Shown: piece by piece, positions 34,396 through 44,395 of the stretch
Numbering within the stretch: position 1 is the stretch's first letter
Layout of the letters: the number at the start of each line of letters is the position of its first letter
Source: Manis javanica
Taxonomy: Eukaryota > Chordata > Mammalia > Pholidota > Manidae
Assembly (NCBI RefSeq): GCF_040802235.1
Contig: NC_133166.1
Span: forward strand, 1,798,001 to 1,862,000
Direction: 5' to 3'
DNA length: 64,000 bases
The notes under the pieces: generated by a model
Database searches by the model: none
What the model saw: the letters and a program-made list of their open reading frames with translations, nothing else
Told to the model about the DNA's origin: nothing
Made by a program: the position numbers and the translations under genes

Positions 34396-35378
34396 TAACA
34401 GCTCTCACACCCTTATGCTTAAACAGGTGAGTTGCCTAGAAGAAAGAGCAAGTCCTCTTACAGTCCCAACGGTGGGGCCTTCTCCTCCTTCAGCCCTGGG
34501 TACTCTCATGCTGCAGGGCTGTAGTTCACAGTGTGCTTCCCTCCTGCAATCCCTTGGCAGAAGCATCGTGGCAGCCAAGTCACGAGATGAGGAGGAGTCG
34601 CAGGGTGCCAGGACTCTTGCCGCCCCTCTGCTGGGCCTCCTGCTTCCCTCCTCTGAAGCCAATGCAGTGAGAGGCAGCAGATGGGGGTGGGAGAAAGGGC
34701 ACTGAAGGTGTCCATCCTCAGCTTGCCCCCTGGGACCTTGCCAGCAGGCTACAATTGGTGATGCAGCATGGTGGGGGGAGACAATGGCAGGTGGTCTCAC
34801 CTGGTAGCTGCTGTAGAAGGAGGCCGAGGGGGCTGGTATGGAGACCTTCTCTCCCTCTGGAAGCAAGGGTGGGCACTGCCAAGGGCTGACAGATGGACAG
34901 ATTGGGGGTTTGTAGGAAAGGTTTGGGCCTGCGCCACTCTTACTCTGTATATTTACGTTCACAAGAGACTGTTCACTGCTCTCAATACGCTGTGCACATC
35001 TGGGCTCTGTCATTTGCTTATGTCCGCCCTTCTCTGTCTACTTGACAAAGCGGACATTTGTTGGTGACTCAGCTCACCAATCAGCCCTGCTCTTGTGATT
35101 CTCTTGGACTTTTCCAGGCATGGCTGATGATGCCTCCTCTGGGCTTCCATAATGATGTGCTCAGATAGGTGCCAGGTCGGATTCCGCTAACATTCCCAGT
35201 TCCTAGCACAGTGCCTGGCCCACAGCAGGTGCTCACGCAAAGGTGGTTTCCTGACCTTGCTGGGGCCATGACAGAGGTGGCCAGGGCACCATGGAGCCAG
35301 AGTGGGCATCCAGGGAGGGTGTCTGGGGGTTGGCAATTGGCAGTGGCTGGCAGCATGGAGGGATGCCAGGCATCCACA

Positions 35379-35614
35379 TCATATCTCTTCCTCTTCGCTG
35401 GCCTTGCTCCAGCGGTGGCAGCAGTTGGCTGTGATGCCTAGGAGGAAGTTGGTGGCCACGGAGGCGATGGAGACCACAAAGCCCACAAACGCGATGAAGA
35501 GGTAATCATCCAGGGTCAGGGTCAGGTGGCAGGCCTTGAAGCTCTCCTCAGTGAGGGAGAAGAGTGGGGCACCCTCAACTTCAGGGGGGCCCCGGCACTC
35601 AGCCATCTGAGAAT
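35379..35614 (-). CDS. LRRC55: LRRC55 coding exon 2 (LRRCT end, transmembrane helix, cytoplasmic tail)
   Basis: The exon begins after the acceptor 'tgtgttgcag' (35615-35624 on the minus strand) with two bases that complete an Asp codon split with exon 1, then encodes 77 residues and a stop. In 298-residue numbering it supplies the last LRRCT cysteines (Cys227 and Cys249), a short acidic juxtamembrane segment ending in Asp-Asp, a single transmembrane helix (about 258-281, starting Tyr-Leu-Phe-Ile and rich in Val/Ala/Ile), and a short tail with Cys-Cys, His-Arg-Trp and a terminal run of four Glu before Ile298. In the BK gamma family (LRRC26, LRRC52, LRRC55, LRRC38) this helix and the charged tail act on channel gating. 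The near-complete match to the human C-terminus I remember makes the assignment firm. Phase and length (236 bases) agree with exon 1. Confidence 0.95.
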
Positions 35615-35699
35615 CTGCAACACAGAACCCAGGGAAGGGGAGGGGCAGGGGGAGAGAGAATGGAATGGAGAGCTCCACACCCTGCCCAGGAGAAGTTGA

Positions 35700-35870
35700 G
35701 ATTTTTATGGAGTTTCTTCCATGTGCCCCAAATTTTATGTGCCTTCTTTAGTCCCCTCAACAGCCCTCAAGTCAAGTGTTTTTATACCTACTCTCATTGA
35801 CGTGGAGATCCCTGCTTGGAGGGTACAGTCACTTGCCCAAAGTCAATAGCCATGACTAATGGTAGATCTT
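35700..35870 (-). repeat. MIR fragment in intron, inverted
   Basis: 'tttttatacctactctcatt' near 35779-35798, then 'gtacagtcacttgcccaaag' near 35823-35842. Confidence 0.6.
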
Positions 35871-35879
35871 TTGTGGGAC

Positions 35880-36480
35880 ATCACCATCTCTTTCAACAGC
35901 CTCCTCAATAGCTTCTACCCTTAAACCACCTTGACACAGTTGGCTGAGCCATCCTTTCAAACCTGAAATCCTCTCATGTCCTCTCTGGCTTCTTAGCTCC
36001 CTGCAGAATGAAAGCCACCATCCTCATTGTGGGCTACAAGGACTCTTCCCGCCTCTTCCCTCTATGCCTTGTTTACTCCGCTCCACCCATGCACACCTCT
36101 TGATCACTTTCCCTCACTCAAGTGTGTCCCCTTCCAGGGTGGGGAGGGGGTGTCTTTGTGCTTGTCCCCTTGTAAGGATGCTTCTCCCCTGGGTCTCTGC
36201 ACAGCTCTGTTCCTCCCTCCCTTTGGGACTTTGCTCAGACATCACCTTATTAGTGAAGCTGTCATTTATGATTGTATAGAGTAGGCACCCCGGCTTCACC
36301 TGTCTGCAGGCATTTTCTCTGTTACCTACTCTGCTTAATTTTTCATGTTTATCCCAGTCTCACAGTGTTTATTTTCTGTCCCCTGCCCTTTGAATGTCAG
36401 CTCTTCCCATCGTACCCTTCACAGCAGAACACATACATGCTCAATGAATCTTTGCTAAATGAATATGTGAACGAATGACT
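35880..36480 (+). mobile_element. L2 LINE 3' region in intron
   Basis: 'tgcagaatgaaagccaccat' near 36003-36022, 'ctacaaggactcttcccgcc' near 36034-36053, 'gactttgctcagacatcacc' near 36226-36245, and 'tgctcaatgaatctttgcta' near 36437-36456 follow sense L2 order to its 3' end. Confidence 0.75.
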
Positions 36481-36549
36481 CTGTGCAATTCCAAAACACT
36501 GGGTCTTTCTACTACACCACGTGGCTTTTCCAGGTATGCAGGCTATGGA

Positions 36550-36787
36550 CCTAAGAATACACGTTCTGGAGATACTGGCTTGGGTTCAAATTCCCTCTGT
36601 ACCTCTCCTTAGTACAGTTGTGGATAAGTTATTTAACTCCTTCACGTCCTGGTTTAATCATCTGTAAAATGAGGATAATAATGTCTTATCTCACAGGGTT
36701 GTAATGAGGACTCAGTGCATTAACACATACAAATGATACATTCTAGGAAGATAATAAGCACAATGTAAGCACATGCTTGTATTATTG
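36550..36787 (+). repeat. MIR SINE in intron
   Basis: 'ggcttgggttcaaattccct' near 36578-36597, 'atcatctgtaaaatgaggat' near 36657-36676, and 'acagggttgtaatgaggact' near 36693-36712. Confidence 0.85.
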
Positions 36788-38611
36788 TCTTAGGTTAGTC
36801 TTTCTGGACAGGTCGGCGGGGGCCGTATTCTGCACAGAGACTTCTGTGGGAGGGGGCTTCTCCTTCAGTGGGATTACTGTTCTCTCCATCATTGGTCCCA
36901 CCTCACCCTCCCAGGGTCATTTGTACAAATGCATATGGTTGCGAACAGTTTCGTCTTACTGTGCCTTGGAAGGGGGAGTGGCAGGCAGGTAGCCGTGCTG
37001 CCACGCAGTGCCAGCCACTGGCTTTCAAGCAGCCAGCCATCGTTTCATTGAGTGGGTGTATATTAATCAAGCGCTCAGCTGGGGCTAGTCTCTTTTGACT
37101 TTCTCGCTATCATGCTCTGCCTCTATAAGAAGGGGATAATTCCACCTAAATTATCTAAGAGAGTCTATGTGAAGTTTTTTAAATTATGTGGTACATAAAG
37201 CTATGTATTCATTGTGTCGTTTTTGAGGGCAAAGAGTGAAATGATGGGTTTGGATTGACCTTTTTGAGAAATGGATGAGAATCACTTCCCCTGGAAATGC
37301 GGAGGATGCGAGCTGCCCCAAGCCCCAGGCTGAAGGGTTCCTGTGGGCTGTAGGCACAGGTCTCCAGACCCTGCTCAGGACAAGATCAGGTCTGGAGTGG
37401 ACCATCAGGGGCTCTCCTCTTGGAACAGGAAGACACTGAACTCCAAAGTCTACTGTGTGCCTGAGTGGGGTGGAGGGGGGCAACATGAAGCAGGGACTGT
37501 GGGGAAACAGGGTGATTGGCAGGGACCCTGCAGGAGTGCCAGATGGGAGCCCAGGGGCTGACAAAGAGACCAGTCATGAAGTCAAGTTATACCCCAAGGG
37601 CACCCTTATGTCCCTCTTTGTTGATGCTTGTCCAAAAGCCATGGATAATAGTGGGAATTCTATGAAGAAAAGGGGAGGGAGAAGAAGAAAAAGACAAAGA
37701 GAAGAGGATTACCTAGTCGTGCCTACACTGGCAAGCTTTTTGCCCCCAAGAGGAACTATCCAGGAGAGTATGATTGTCGAGGAACAGGGAACCTGAGATT
37801 CTAGCTGTGGCCTGTGGACGGTCAGTCTGCCTGTCTGAAGCGTGGGTCTCTTTTCTGTCCTGACATGAAGCTGCACTGGTGGATCTTGCACCCTTGTCCT
37901 GCTTCTTCTGAAGGGCAGCAGGGACCTCAGAGACCACAGGAAAAGGAGGAGCCCCTGGTTTTGGTGGATGCTTAGCACCCCGGGAGCCCTTTCTGTTCTT
38001 AGCGCCCAGGAGAGAGGGGAGGATGTCCAGCCTGCCCAGTTGCAGATGGCTCCAGGCAGCCTCTCCCTCATGCTCCCTGCTGTTGCTGCATCTCAGTCCC
38101 CAGCTATTTTGGTCCCAGAGAACTTCCTCCCACAGCCCTGTGGAGACACCGTAATCGTGACCCACAGCCCCCCCAAACTATTTTGGTCCCAGGCTCCCCA
38201 CCCAGCTTTCCTCTCCCTCCTACCTGGCTCGGCACCACTTGTGAACACACTCTGAGCTCAGGCTCCGGGAAAGCCCTGGGATAGTGCCCTGGGCTATCCT
38301 GTCATTTGGCTGCTGGGGTTCTGTGCTTCGGCACAGGAAAGCCGGTGTCTGGGGGCCACAGCTGAATACTGCCCACCTCTGGGCTGGCCTTGGGCACTGC
38401 TGGGTGATTCAGGCTCCGTCAGTCCTCGGTCTGCCTCAGGGCTGACTGGCTGGTTAAACTGCTGCATCCCAGTTTCTCCTCTCAACTCCCCACCCCATGC
38501 CCATGCCTTGCAGAACTCTGCTGAAGCACTTTAGCTGGCCCAGAACTCACGCCCTGACTCTTCGCGTTAGCCTAGAAGCTGACTCTTCAGGATACAGCCA
38601 GAGGGCAGCCA

Positions 38612-38828
38612 GATGGCCGGGGCTGGAATGCTGACTCTAGCACTTAGCAGCTGTGTGACGCTGGACAAGTTACTAAACCTCTTCGTGCCTTGGTTTCCTC
38701 CTCTGTAGAGGGGGTTTGGGGAAGTCTCTTCATAGTTCTTGTGAGGATGAGATGAGCTAAAGACATCATATGCTTTGAATACAGCCTGGCAGCTAGTAAG
38801 TATCAAATTAAAGAATATCAGCTATTTC
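38612..38828 (+). repeat. MIR SINE in intron
   Basis: 'gcacttagcagctgtgtgac' near 38639-38658, 'cttggtttcctcctctgtag' near 38689-38708, and 'agcctggcagctagtaagta' near 38783-38802. Confidence 0.85.
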
Positions 38829-38867
38829 TATTTCTTTGAGGTTTTCCAGCACTCAGAACTCTGAAAA

Positions 38868-39030
38868 AGCAGTCCGGTAGAGTACAGCAGGGCTTAGACA
38901 TCAAATAAACTTGGGTTTTGTTCACGGCTTTGCCACTTTCCAAAGGAGTGACTCTGGGAAAGCCTTTTCATTGTTCTAAATGTCAGTTTATTTGTCTGCA
39001 AAATGGGGATAATGTAAGTGTGGGCCCAGT
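38868..39030 (+). repeat. MIR SINE in intron
   Basis: 'agcagggcttagacatcaaa' near 38886-38905, 'gtttatttgtctgcaaaatg' near 38986-39005. It directly follows another MIR. Confidence 0.75.
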
Positions 39031-39343
39031 GAGCTCATGCATGGCCAGCTCTTAGGCCATGCTTACCCAGCCCTATTATTAGCTACGCTTACTTGTTTAC
39101 TCTTTGGCTCATTAGGTCGTGTCAAAGAGAGTTTCCCTAATGCAGGGGCCCAGGCACCCAGCAAGGACTAGCAAAGGGGCCACCAACACTTGTGGAGTTA
39201 AAGTGTTGTATGGAGAGGTGGGCGCAGATCAGGGCACACAGTAGGGGCTCAAGAGCTTAAGTGCCTCGCCTTTGGACCCTTTGTTGCCTCACTGACAGCC
39301 TTTTCCAGTCCCCGTGGCTGCCCAGTCCCACCCCCTCCGTTAC

Positions 39344-40004
39344 CTGCGGTGCAGCGCTGGATCCGGTTCCGCAGCCACTTCAGCAGGGGCTCCATGGCGC
39401 AGCCGCACACCCAGGGGTTGCCGCCGATCTGCAGGGTCACCAGTCCCGGAAGGCCCTCGAGTGCCTCGAGGCTGAGGAAAGCCAGGCCACCGAAGCTGAG
39501 GTCCAGGTCACGGAGCTGCACCAGGCCCTGGAAGGCCTGGGGGTGCACTCTCCGCAGCCACGGGTTGTGGCTCAGGTCAATGTGCACGAGGCCATGGGCT
39601 TCTCGGAACATGTCGGCTGGCACGTGACTGAGGTTGTTGTAGCTCAGGTCCAGGTGTGCCAGGCGCTTGGCGTGGAGGAAGAGGCCCGGGGGCAGCCCCA
39701 GCAAGGAGTTGTTGCGCAAATCCAGCACCCAGAGCTCCACGTAGCACGTGAGGTAGCCGGGCGGCAGGGCTGCTATGCGGTTGTGGGCCAGGCTGAGGTT
39801 ACGTGTGTCCATTGGCAGGTCTGGGGGCACCGAGAAAAGCCGTTGGCTGCTGCAGTCCACCACCTGGTTATGGCATGTGCAGAGGACCGGGCAGCTGGTG
39901 CCGGCATCTGAGTGCATCACCCCGGCTGCCAAAAGGAGGGAGACCAGCAGCACTACTGGGCGGGGAGGCCCAGGCCAGGGCAGCTGGGACCAGGTGTCAC
40001 CCAT
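39344..40004 (-). CDS. LRRC55: LRRC55 coding exon 1: BK channel auxiliary gamma-3 subunit (signal peptide and LRR ectodomain)
   Basis: LRRC55 is a single-pass membrane protein that associates with the BK (KCNMA1) calcium- and voltage-activated potassium channel and shifts activation to more negative voltages. From the chosen Met the joined protein has 298 residues, the expected family length. Residues 17-30 are a hydrophobic signal-peptide core. An LRRNT cap has Cys38, Cys42, Cys44 and Cys51 (CPVLCTC pattern). About six leucine-rich repeats span 66-195 with LxxLxLxxN signatures. LRRCT starts with NPWVCGC (Cys200, Cys202) and Cys218. N-glycosylation sequons lie at Asn69, Asn98 and Asn124. The exon ends with one base of a split Asp codon at the donor 'GTAACG'. 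The frame stays open upstream to an ATG at 40064, giving other starts at 40064, 40043 and 40007 (318, 311 and 299 residues). I prefer 40004 because it has A at -3 and G at +4 and sits close to the signal peptide; 40043 is the main alternative. No frame damage is seen. Confidence 0.93.
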
Positions 40005-41404
40005 CATAGGCAACTGGCAGCAGCGGTGCTTAAGGGAGCCCATCGGGGCTGGGGCTGCGTCCATGGAATCAAGAGGCAGTGGCTCAGAAAGGCAGCTACT
40101 TCATGGGCCAGAGCCCTGGAAGGTGGGGCTTCTGAGCACGTGGTATCGTGCTCAAGCCTGCCCCGGAGTCTCTGGGCACCTGAGTCCCCCCTAAGCGAGA
40201 TCCACAGGAAGTCTCCTTTGGAGCCTAGGGGGTAAAGAAACCCAGCTGAGGTTCCCCAGAGTCTGAAAAGATGATCAAAACTTGAGACAAGAAGGAGTCG
40301 AGGATGGGGCTGGACCAGCTGCCAGCAGGTTGTGGAAGGGCCCCTACAGGTCCTTTGTGTCCCTCTCACCCATGACTGCTGGGTGCCTCCTCTCTGTCCT
40401 GTGTTTGAGAGGTGAGGAGGGTGGGTGAAGGACATGAAAGGTGCCTTTTAAAGGTCCTAGCATGTCTGGAAATCCCTAAGTCCTATGCCAAGTCTCAGAC
40501 TAATTAGGAGGCCAGGGCTGCATCTGGGGCTCCAGCATTTGAGGTCTCAGAGGCCACTTCTTCTGGTGACCCAGTGGGATTGAGTCCAAGGGGGTCCTGG
40601 GGTAGGCGCTTTGGGAAGGGAGCCCAAGGGGCCGTGGGTCTCCATGGGCCTCCTGAAAGTCTGAGTCTCAGCCTTGGTGTCTACTGAATCCCCCACGGAG
40701 GCTCTTCTTTCACCAGGGACTGGAGGACCCCAGGTGACACCCACTGCTGGCCGCTGAGGCTGGAAAGAGCCATGTGTCCCAGAGGTGCAGGATGGGGGCG
40801 TCAGCTAGGAGAGCTCTGGCGCCTTCTCCAAACCAGTGCCTCCCCCAGCCGGGCTCCGTGTTCAGCAGGCAGAGGCAGAATTCCCTGTGTCAACAAGGAA
40901 AGCCCTGAGGCAGAGAAATCCGGGGCCCTCTCCTCCCTGGCTGTGCCCTCTCCCAGGTTCCCTGTCCCCCTTCTTCTTTGCCACTCACCACTGCCTTCTC
41001 TGTTGCTGTCTCTTGGGGGTGGCCACGGTGGGCTCAGACCCACCCTCACAGTGCTGTCGCTCACTAACCTTCCCCCTGCAGCCCCCCACCCGCCCCCAGG
41101 TGTCTATCCTAGGCTAGAGGCATTTCTTCTGCTCCTAGCCCCACCCCCTCAGCACCAACACCCCACCCTTGAACAACTCTCTAAGAACAAATGCATACAC
41201 AGTCTGGCCATTTGCACACCCCTTTCAGACACTCGTAGCATTCACCTCTGTCTGTCTGTCTGTCTGTCTCTCACACACACACACATGCATTGTTCTCCTG
41301 TGATTCCCTCACATTTGCGCTTCCCTGCGCTCACACCTCCCAGTTTTCTTTCCAGCTTCCTTCTGCACACGCACTCCTGCAGGGCCCCACTCCAGTGTGC
41401 CCCC
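40005..41404 (-). other. LRRC55: Upstream part of LRRC55 (5' UTR and/or upstream intron)
   Basis: This lies between the preferred start codon and the CpG island. It may be one long 5' UTR or may hold a spliced leader; I cannot decide from sequence. A (CTGT)n/(CA)n repeat lies at 41247-41285. The long plus-strand frames here (40772-41485, 237 codons) are Pro/Ser/His-rich and look like stop-poor GC-rich sequence. Confidence 0.4.
41247..41285. repeat. (CTGT)n/(CA)n compound microsatellite
   Basis: About five CTGT units are followed by about seven CA units. Confidence 0.9.
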
Positions 41405-41905
41405 ACCGCGGCTCACCCCCCAGTGCACACCCTCATCCCAGCATCCTTCCCACACCGCCCTGCTGGGTGCGCGCAGAGGCGGTGATGGCGCCCCGGGGCT
41501 CAGCCGCCGCCCACCCCGCGTCCTCTGGGCCCCTCGCTTCCTCCGAGCCCGCTGGCTGTCCTCACTTGTCCTCCCCGCAGCGCTTGCCGGTACCGCCTCT
41601 CTTCCAGCCTCAGTCCCCACCACTGGGCAGCCACCCCACTGCCCTTTATCCAGACCCCTTTCTCGGAGCCCCAAGCGCGCCCCTGCACTCCCACAGCGCC
41701 CGTGAGCCCACTTACTCTGTCCCCCTTGGAACACGGCCATCGATCTGCGGCAGTCACGGGTCTCCCGCCCTCATCCTGGAATCCCCGCTCGCTGCTTCAG
41801 GAGAACCGATCGCCTCCCGGCTCTTCCCCTCCCCGCTCCTCTGACGAGCCTCCTGGATCCCGGGTCAGCGTCCTCTGCGGTTTCCCGTCCTGTGGCCCCG
41901 TGCAG
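41405..41905 (-). promoter_or_regulatory. LRRC55: CpG island, probable LRRC55 promoter
   Basis: CpG dinucleotides are dense here (roughly 40-45 in 500 bases by eye) and rare in the rest of the window. Examples are 'ggtgcgcgcagaggcgg' near 41467 and 'gccgccgcccaccccgcg' near 41503-41520. It is the only clear CpG island and lies 1.4 kb upstream of the LRRC55 start codon. The absence of stop codons produces several long frames on both strands, which I do not call genes. The exact transcription start is unknown. Confidence 0.65.
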
Positions 41906-42033
41906 CTCCCCTTCTTTTACTCAAAAGAGGAATCAGAGAAAGGATGCTTAGAAGAAAGTTCACAGAATCCCAGTGCTTCCTCCCTGAAACTCGCTGGTGC
42001 TGAGGCTGCCGGGGTGTGTGGCTTCCGCCAGGT

Positions 42034-42105
42034 CTTCCCCTCCCTCCCTCTTCCCTCCCTCTCTCCCCCTCCTCTCTCCCGTTTTCGCTCCCTTTTTTTC
42101 CTCGA
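42034..42105. repeat. Pyrimidine-rich tract
   Basis: About 70 bases of nearly pure C/T (repeated CTCCCTC-type units) lie just upstream of the CpG island relative to LRRC55. Confidence 0.8.
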
Positions 42106-42116
42106 GGGCCAGGTAC

Positions 42117-42141
42117 TGACGTTTCACTGTCTCTTAGCAAC
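42117..42141. promoter_or_regulatory. Possible CRE half-site plus RFX-type half-site
   Basis: 'tgacgttt' (42118-42125) followed by 'gtctcttagcaac' (42129-42141) resembles a CREB/ATF half-site next to an RFX X-box half-site. Motif match only. Confidence 0.25.
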
Positions 42142-42239
42142 TGCCTCCACATCTCTGAGCAACAGGAGAGCTGGCTATGGACCCCACCACGATGAGAAGC
42201 GAAGGAAGCAGGGGCAGAATGTACAGCCACAGGCAGGAT

Positions 42240-42479
42240 CCTAGCGACAGGGCAAGGATGAGAGGGTCCAAGGGGGGCCGACAGGGGCCGCGGAAGAGGA
42301 GCAGGCAGAAGAGGGGCAGAAGGGCCCAGGGGGAGAGGCTGGAGTAGGGGCAGAGGCACCATCTGGAATCAGGATGGAGGAGGGGGAGATGGAGGGCATC
42401 CGACCCAGAAGGGAAAATGGGCAGGGATGGGAATGCAGAAAGGAATTTGGGGCGGGGGGCGGGGAGAATATGGCAGCAG
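42240..42479 (+). other. Purine/G-rich stretch with a G-quadruplex-type motif
   Basis: A long G/A-rich stretch. At 42449-42464, 'ggggcggggggcgggg' gives closely spaced G runs that could form a quadruplex or bind Sp1-type factors. Confidence 0.5.
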
Positions 42480-43904
42480 CAATGGAGACATGACTAAGGA
42501 TGGAAAAGGAAGAAGAGAATGCGTGTGACCAGCTTGCTCATTGACCGGACATGTCTCTTCCGTCTCTGTATAGCATCTGCTTCCCTGGGTCTGAATGTAG
42601 TTTGGTCACCAGATACCAGGTGACTAAACTGGCTCAGGGTTGTCAGGAACAGCTGTGGAAGGTGACACTTTTTCTGGGATCCTTGACTGTCCCTGAGTTC
42701 TGACCCCACAAGCTCTGAGAGGTTTTTGGGATGCAAAGGGCCAACTGCCAGAGCCAGGTGAGGTACCTGGAGCCGAGGGCACGCTTGGATCTGTCTCTAG
42801 GGGAGTGGAAGCTGCTCTAAAACCTTGTGGTCCTGTCCTCTTTCTCCAGGCCCCAGGGACTCTGCCATCCTGTTCCCATCTGTCCCCACTTCCTGCTTCC
42901 TCCCACTCCAGAGTGACTTCAGATGAGGTTGAAGTCACTGTAACACCTTTTTCCCTGAAGACCCATTGAACAAGCCTCTAGCTGCCTGCATCTGAAAATC
43001 CAGCTTGATTAGCTGGTTTGGTCGAGGAGCTGGCTCATTTCTTCACTTTAATAGTCACTTTTTGAGCCCTCACTGGGTGCCTGGCTAGACTAGGGGTGTG
43101 CGTGCATAGCTGCAGGGAAGATGGCTGTAGATTTGCCCTTACAGAGGTAACATCAGTCCTGTGTGTTGACTCAGTTGATCTGGAGCCTGTTCTATTTAAG
43201 TCATATCTTAGGTTTTTTGGGGAAACCAAAATAGAGGGACAGAAAGCAAGTGTTAAACTCCGGGCAGATTCCGGGCATTTAACAAGTTCTCAAAATCATA
43301 GTCTTCTCTAACACGATTCTTTCCTCTATTAGAGGAAGGTCTGTTTCTCACCACTGTCTTCTTTTTATATTATGTTCATTTGGAATCTTTCATGCTCTGC
43401 AGTGTTGAGTACAGAGTCACACGGGAGCCATCTCATTACTATTTTCATGTTGAAATGGCTGAGGTAAATATGATTTGTATCTCCCCCACCCCTAAAGATG
43501 GGAATGGTTGTTCTCGTTTGGGAGTTTAGAAATAAAATCTTAATCTTAACTCACGAAGCACAACAACACATTGAAACAAATAATCCATTTATAAGCAAGG
43601 GTTGTTGGCCTGGGTAAAGCAAAGCTAGCATGATCACCGTATTAACATTAACTAAAAAATGGTAGGAGACAATTATCCCAGTAGAGGCTGAGAAAGGTAA
43701 TCAGCACATTTCCATTTTGATGTTGACCAAAGGCATGTTAAAAACAGATTAAAAAACAGATAAGAAAGAAGTGAGGTTGTTTTCCTTTTACGTAATAGGA
43801 AGTTTATGCTTACAGTTATAACTAATAATATGACTAAAGGAAGATACTTGTGACAGTTTCCTTAAAAAATAGGAAGAAGGTAAGAATGTCTTGTCACCAT
43901 TTGA
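42480..43904. other. Non-genic stretch
   Basis: Composition shifts from GC-rich to AT-rich at about 43300. No gene or named repeat. Confidence 0.35.
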
Positions 43905-44055
43905 AAGTGCAGTTTTCTGACTTCTAAAACTGGGATTATAAAAATGGCACCTAATTCATGGGGCTGTTTTAGGTTACATGAGTTGTTGTTGTAAAAGCAC
44001 TTAGAACAGTATATAGCGAGCTTTACACATGTGTTTGTTAAATGAACAAATAAAG
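43905..44055 (+). repeat. MIR fragment
   Basis: 'tctgacttctaaaactggga' near 43916-43935, 'aaaagcacttagaacagtat' near 43994-44013, and 'gtttgttaaatgaac'. Confidence 0.6.
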
Positions 44056-44317
44056 TAAAGTAAACGGCAGCGTATGAAATTGCTGGAATAGTTATGCAGG
44101 ACACATTTCACAAAAATGGCAACGAAGAAAGGAAAACGATCACATTTGCAGATCACTTTGAATGTATTCTTGTGCAAGATAAGTCTCAAAACTTTCAGAA
44201 AACCCTCACTTAAGAACATACCATTCCATATAATGTCTTCCATAAAAGTGAGGTTAAATGGGGGCAGAAATCTTCTAAATGAACTTTCATCCACATATAA
44301 GTTAAGTATTAAAATAT

Positions 44318-44395
44318 TGTTTCCCAAACTGGTGTTTTAAGGTATACTGTGTGCCATGAGAAGAATGTTAGCTCTCAAATAAGTTTGAGAAACAC
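44318..44395. mobile_element. Short hAT-Charlie remnant
   Basis: 'tttcccaaactggtgttt' at one end and 'agtttgagaaacactg' at the other are inverted Charlie-type ends only about 75 bases apart. Confidence 0.45.

Larger units (their letters stand above)
31315..35378 (-). other. LRRC55: Probable LRRC55 3' UTR
   Basis: This is the stretch between the LRRC55 stop codon and the best minus-strand poly(A) signal at 31334-31339. A 3' UTR of about 4 kb gives a total gene length near 9-10 kb, in line with what I recall for the human gene. It contains three MIR elements in antisense to the transcript (33640-34395) and a chance 202-codon frame (34405-35013). Earlier minus-strand AATAAA hexamers near 33525 and 34222 could give shorter forms. 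The extent is inferred; only transcript data would fix it. Confidence 0.45.
35615..39343 (-). other. LRRC55: LRRC55 intron (phase 1)
   Basis: A 3.7-kb intron with a GT donor (39343-39342) and an AG acceptor (35616-35615), read on the minus strand. It splits one Asp codon (G|AT). It contains old repeats, listed separately. The unique-looking part is 36788-38611, in which I see no exon. Confidence 0.9.

Noticed and set aside
36578-36600. tRNA B-box-like 'gggttcaaattcc'
   Set aside because: It belongs to a MIR SINE, which is tRNA-derived; no cloverleaf can be drawn around it.
39261-39911. 216-codon plus-strand frame
   Set aside because: It lies exactly antisense to LRRC55 exon 1 and is the reverse-frame shadow of the leucine-rich repeats.
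40772-41485. 237-codon plus-strand open frame upstream of LRRC55
   Set aside because: It is Pro/Ser/His-rich with no domain, crosses a (CTGT)n/(CA)n repeat, and leads into a CpG island where stops are rare on both strands. It is most simply a GC-composition shadow.
41290-42362. Several 140-184 codon frames on both strands
   Set aside because: They overlap each other in the CpG island and purine tract; none has a recognisable domain or supporting splice structure.
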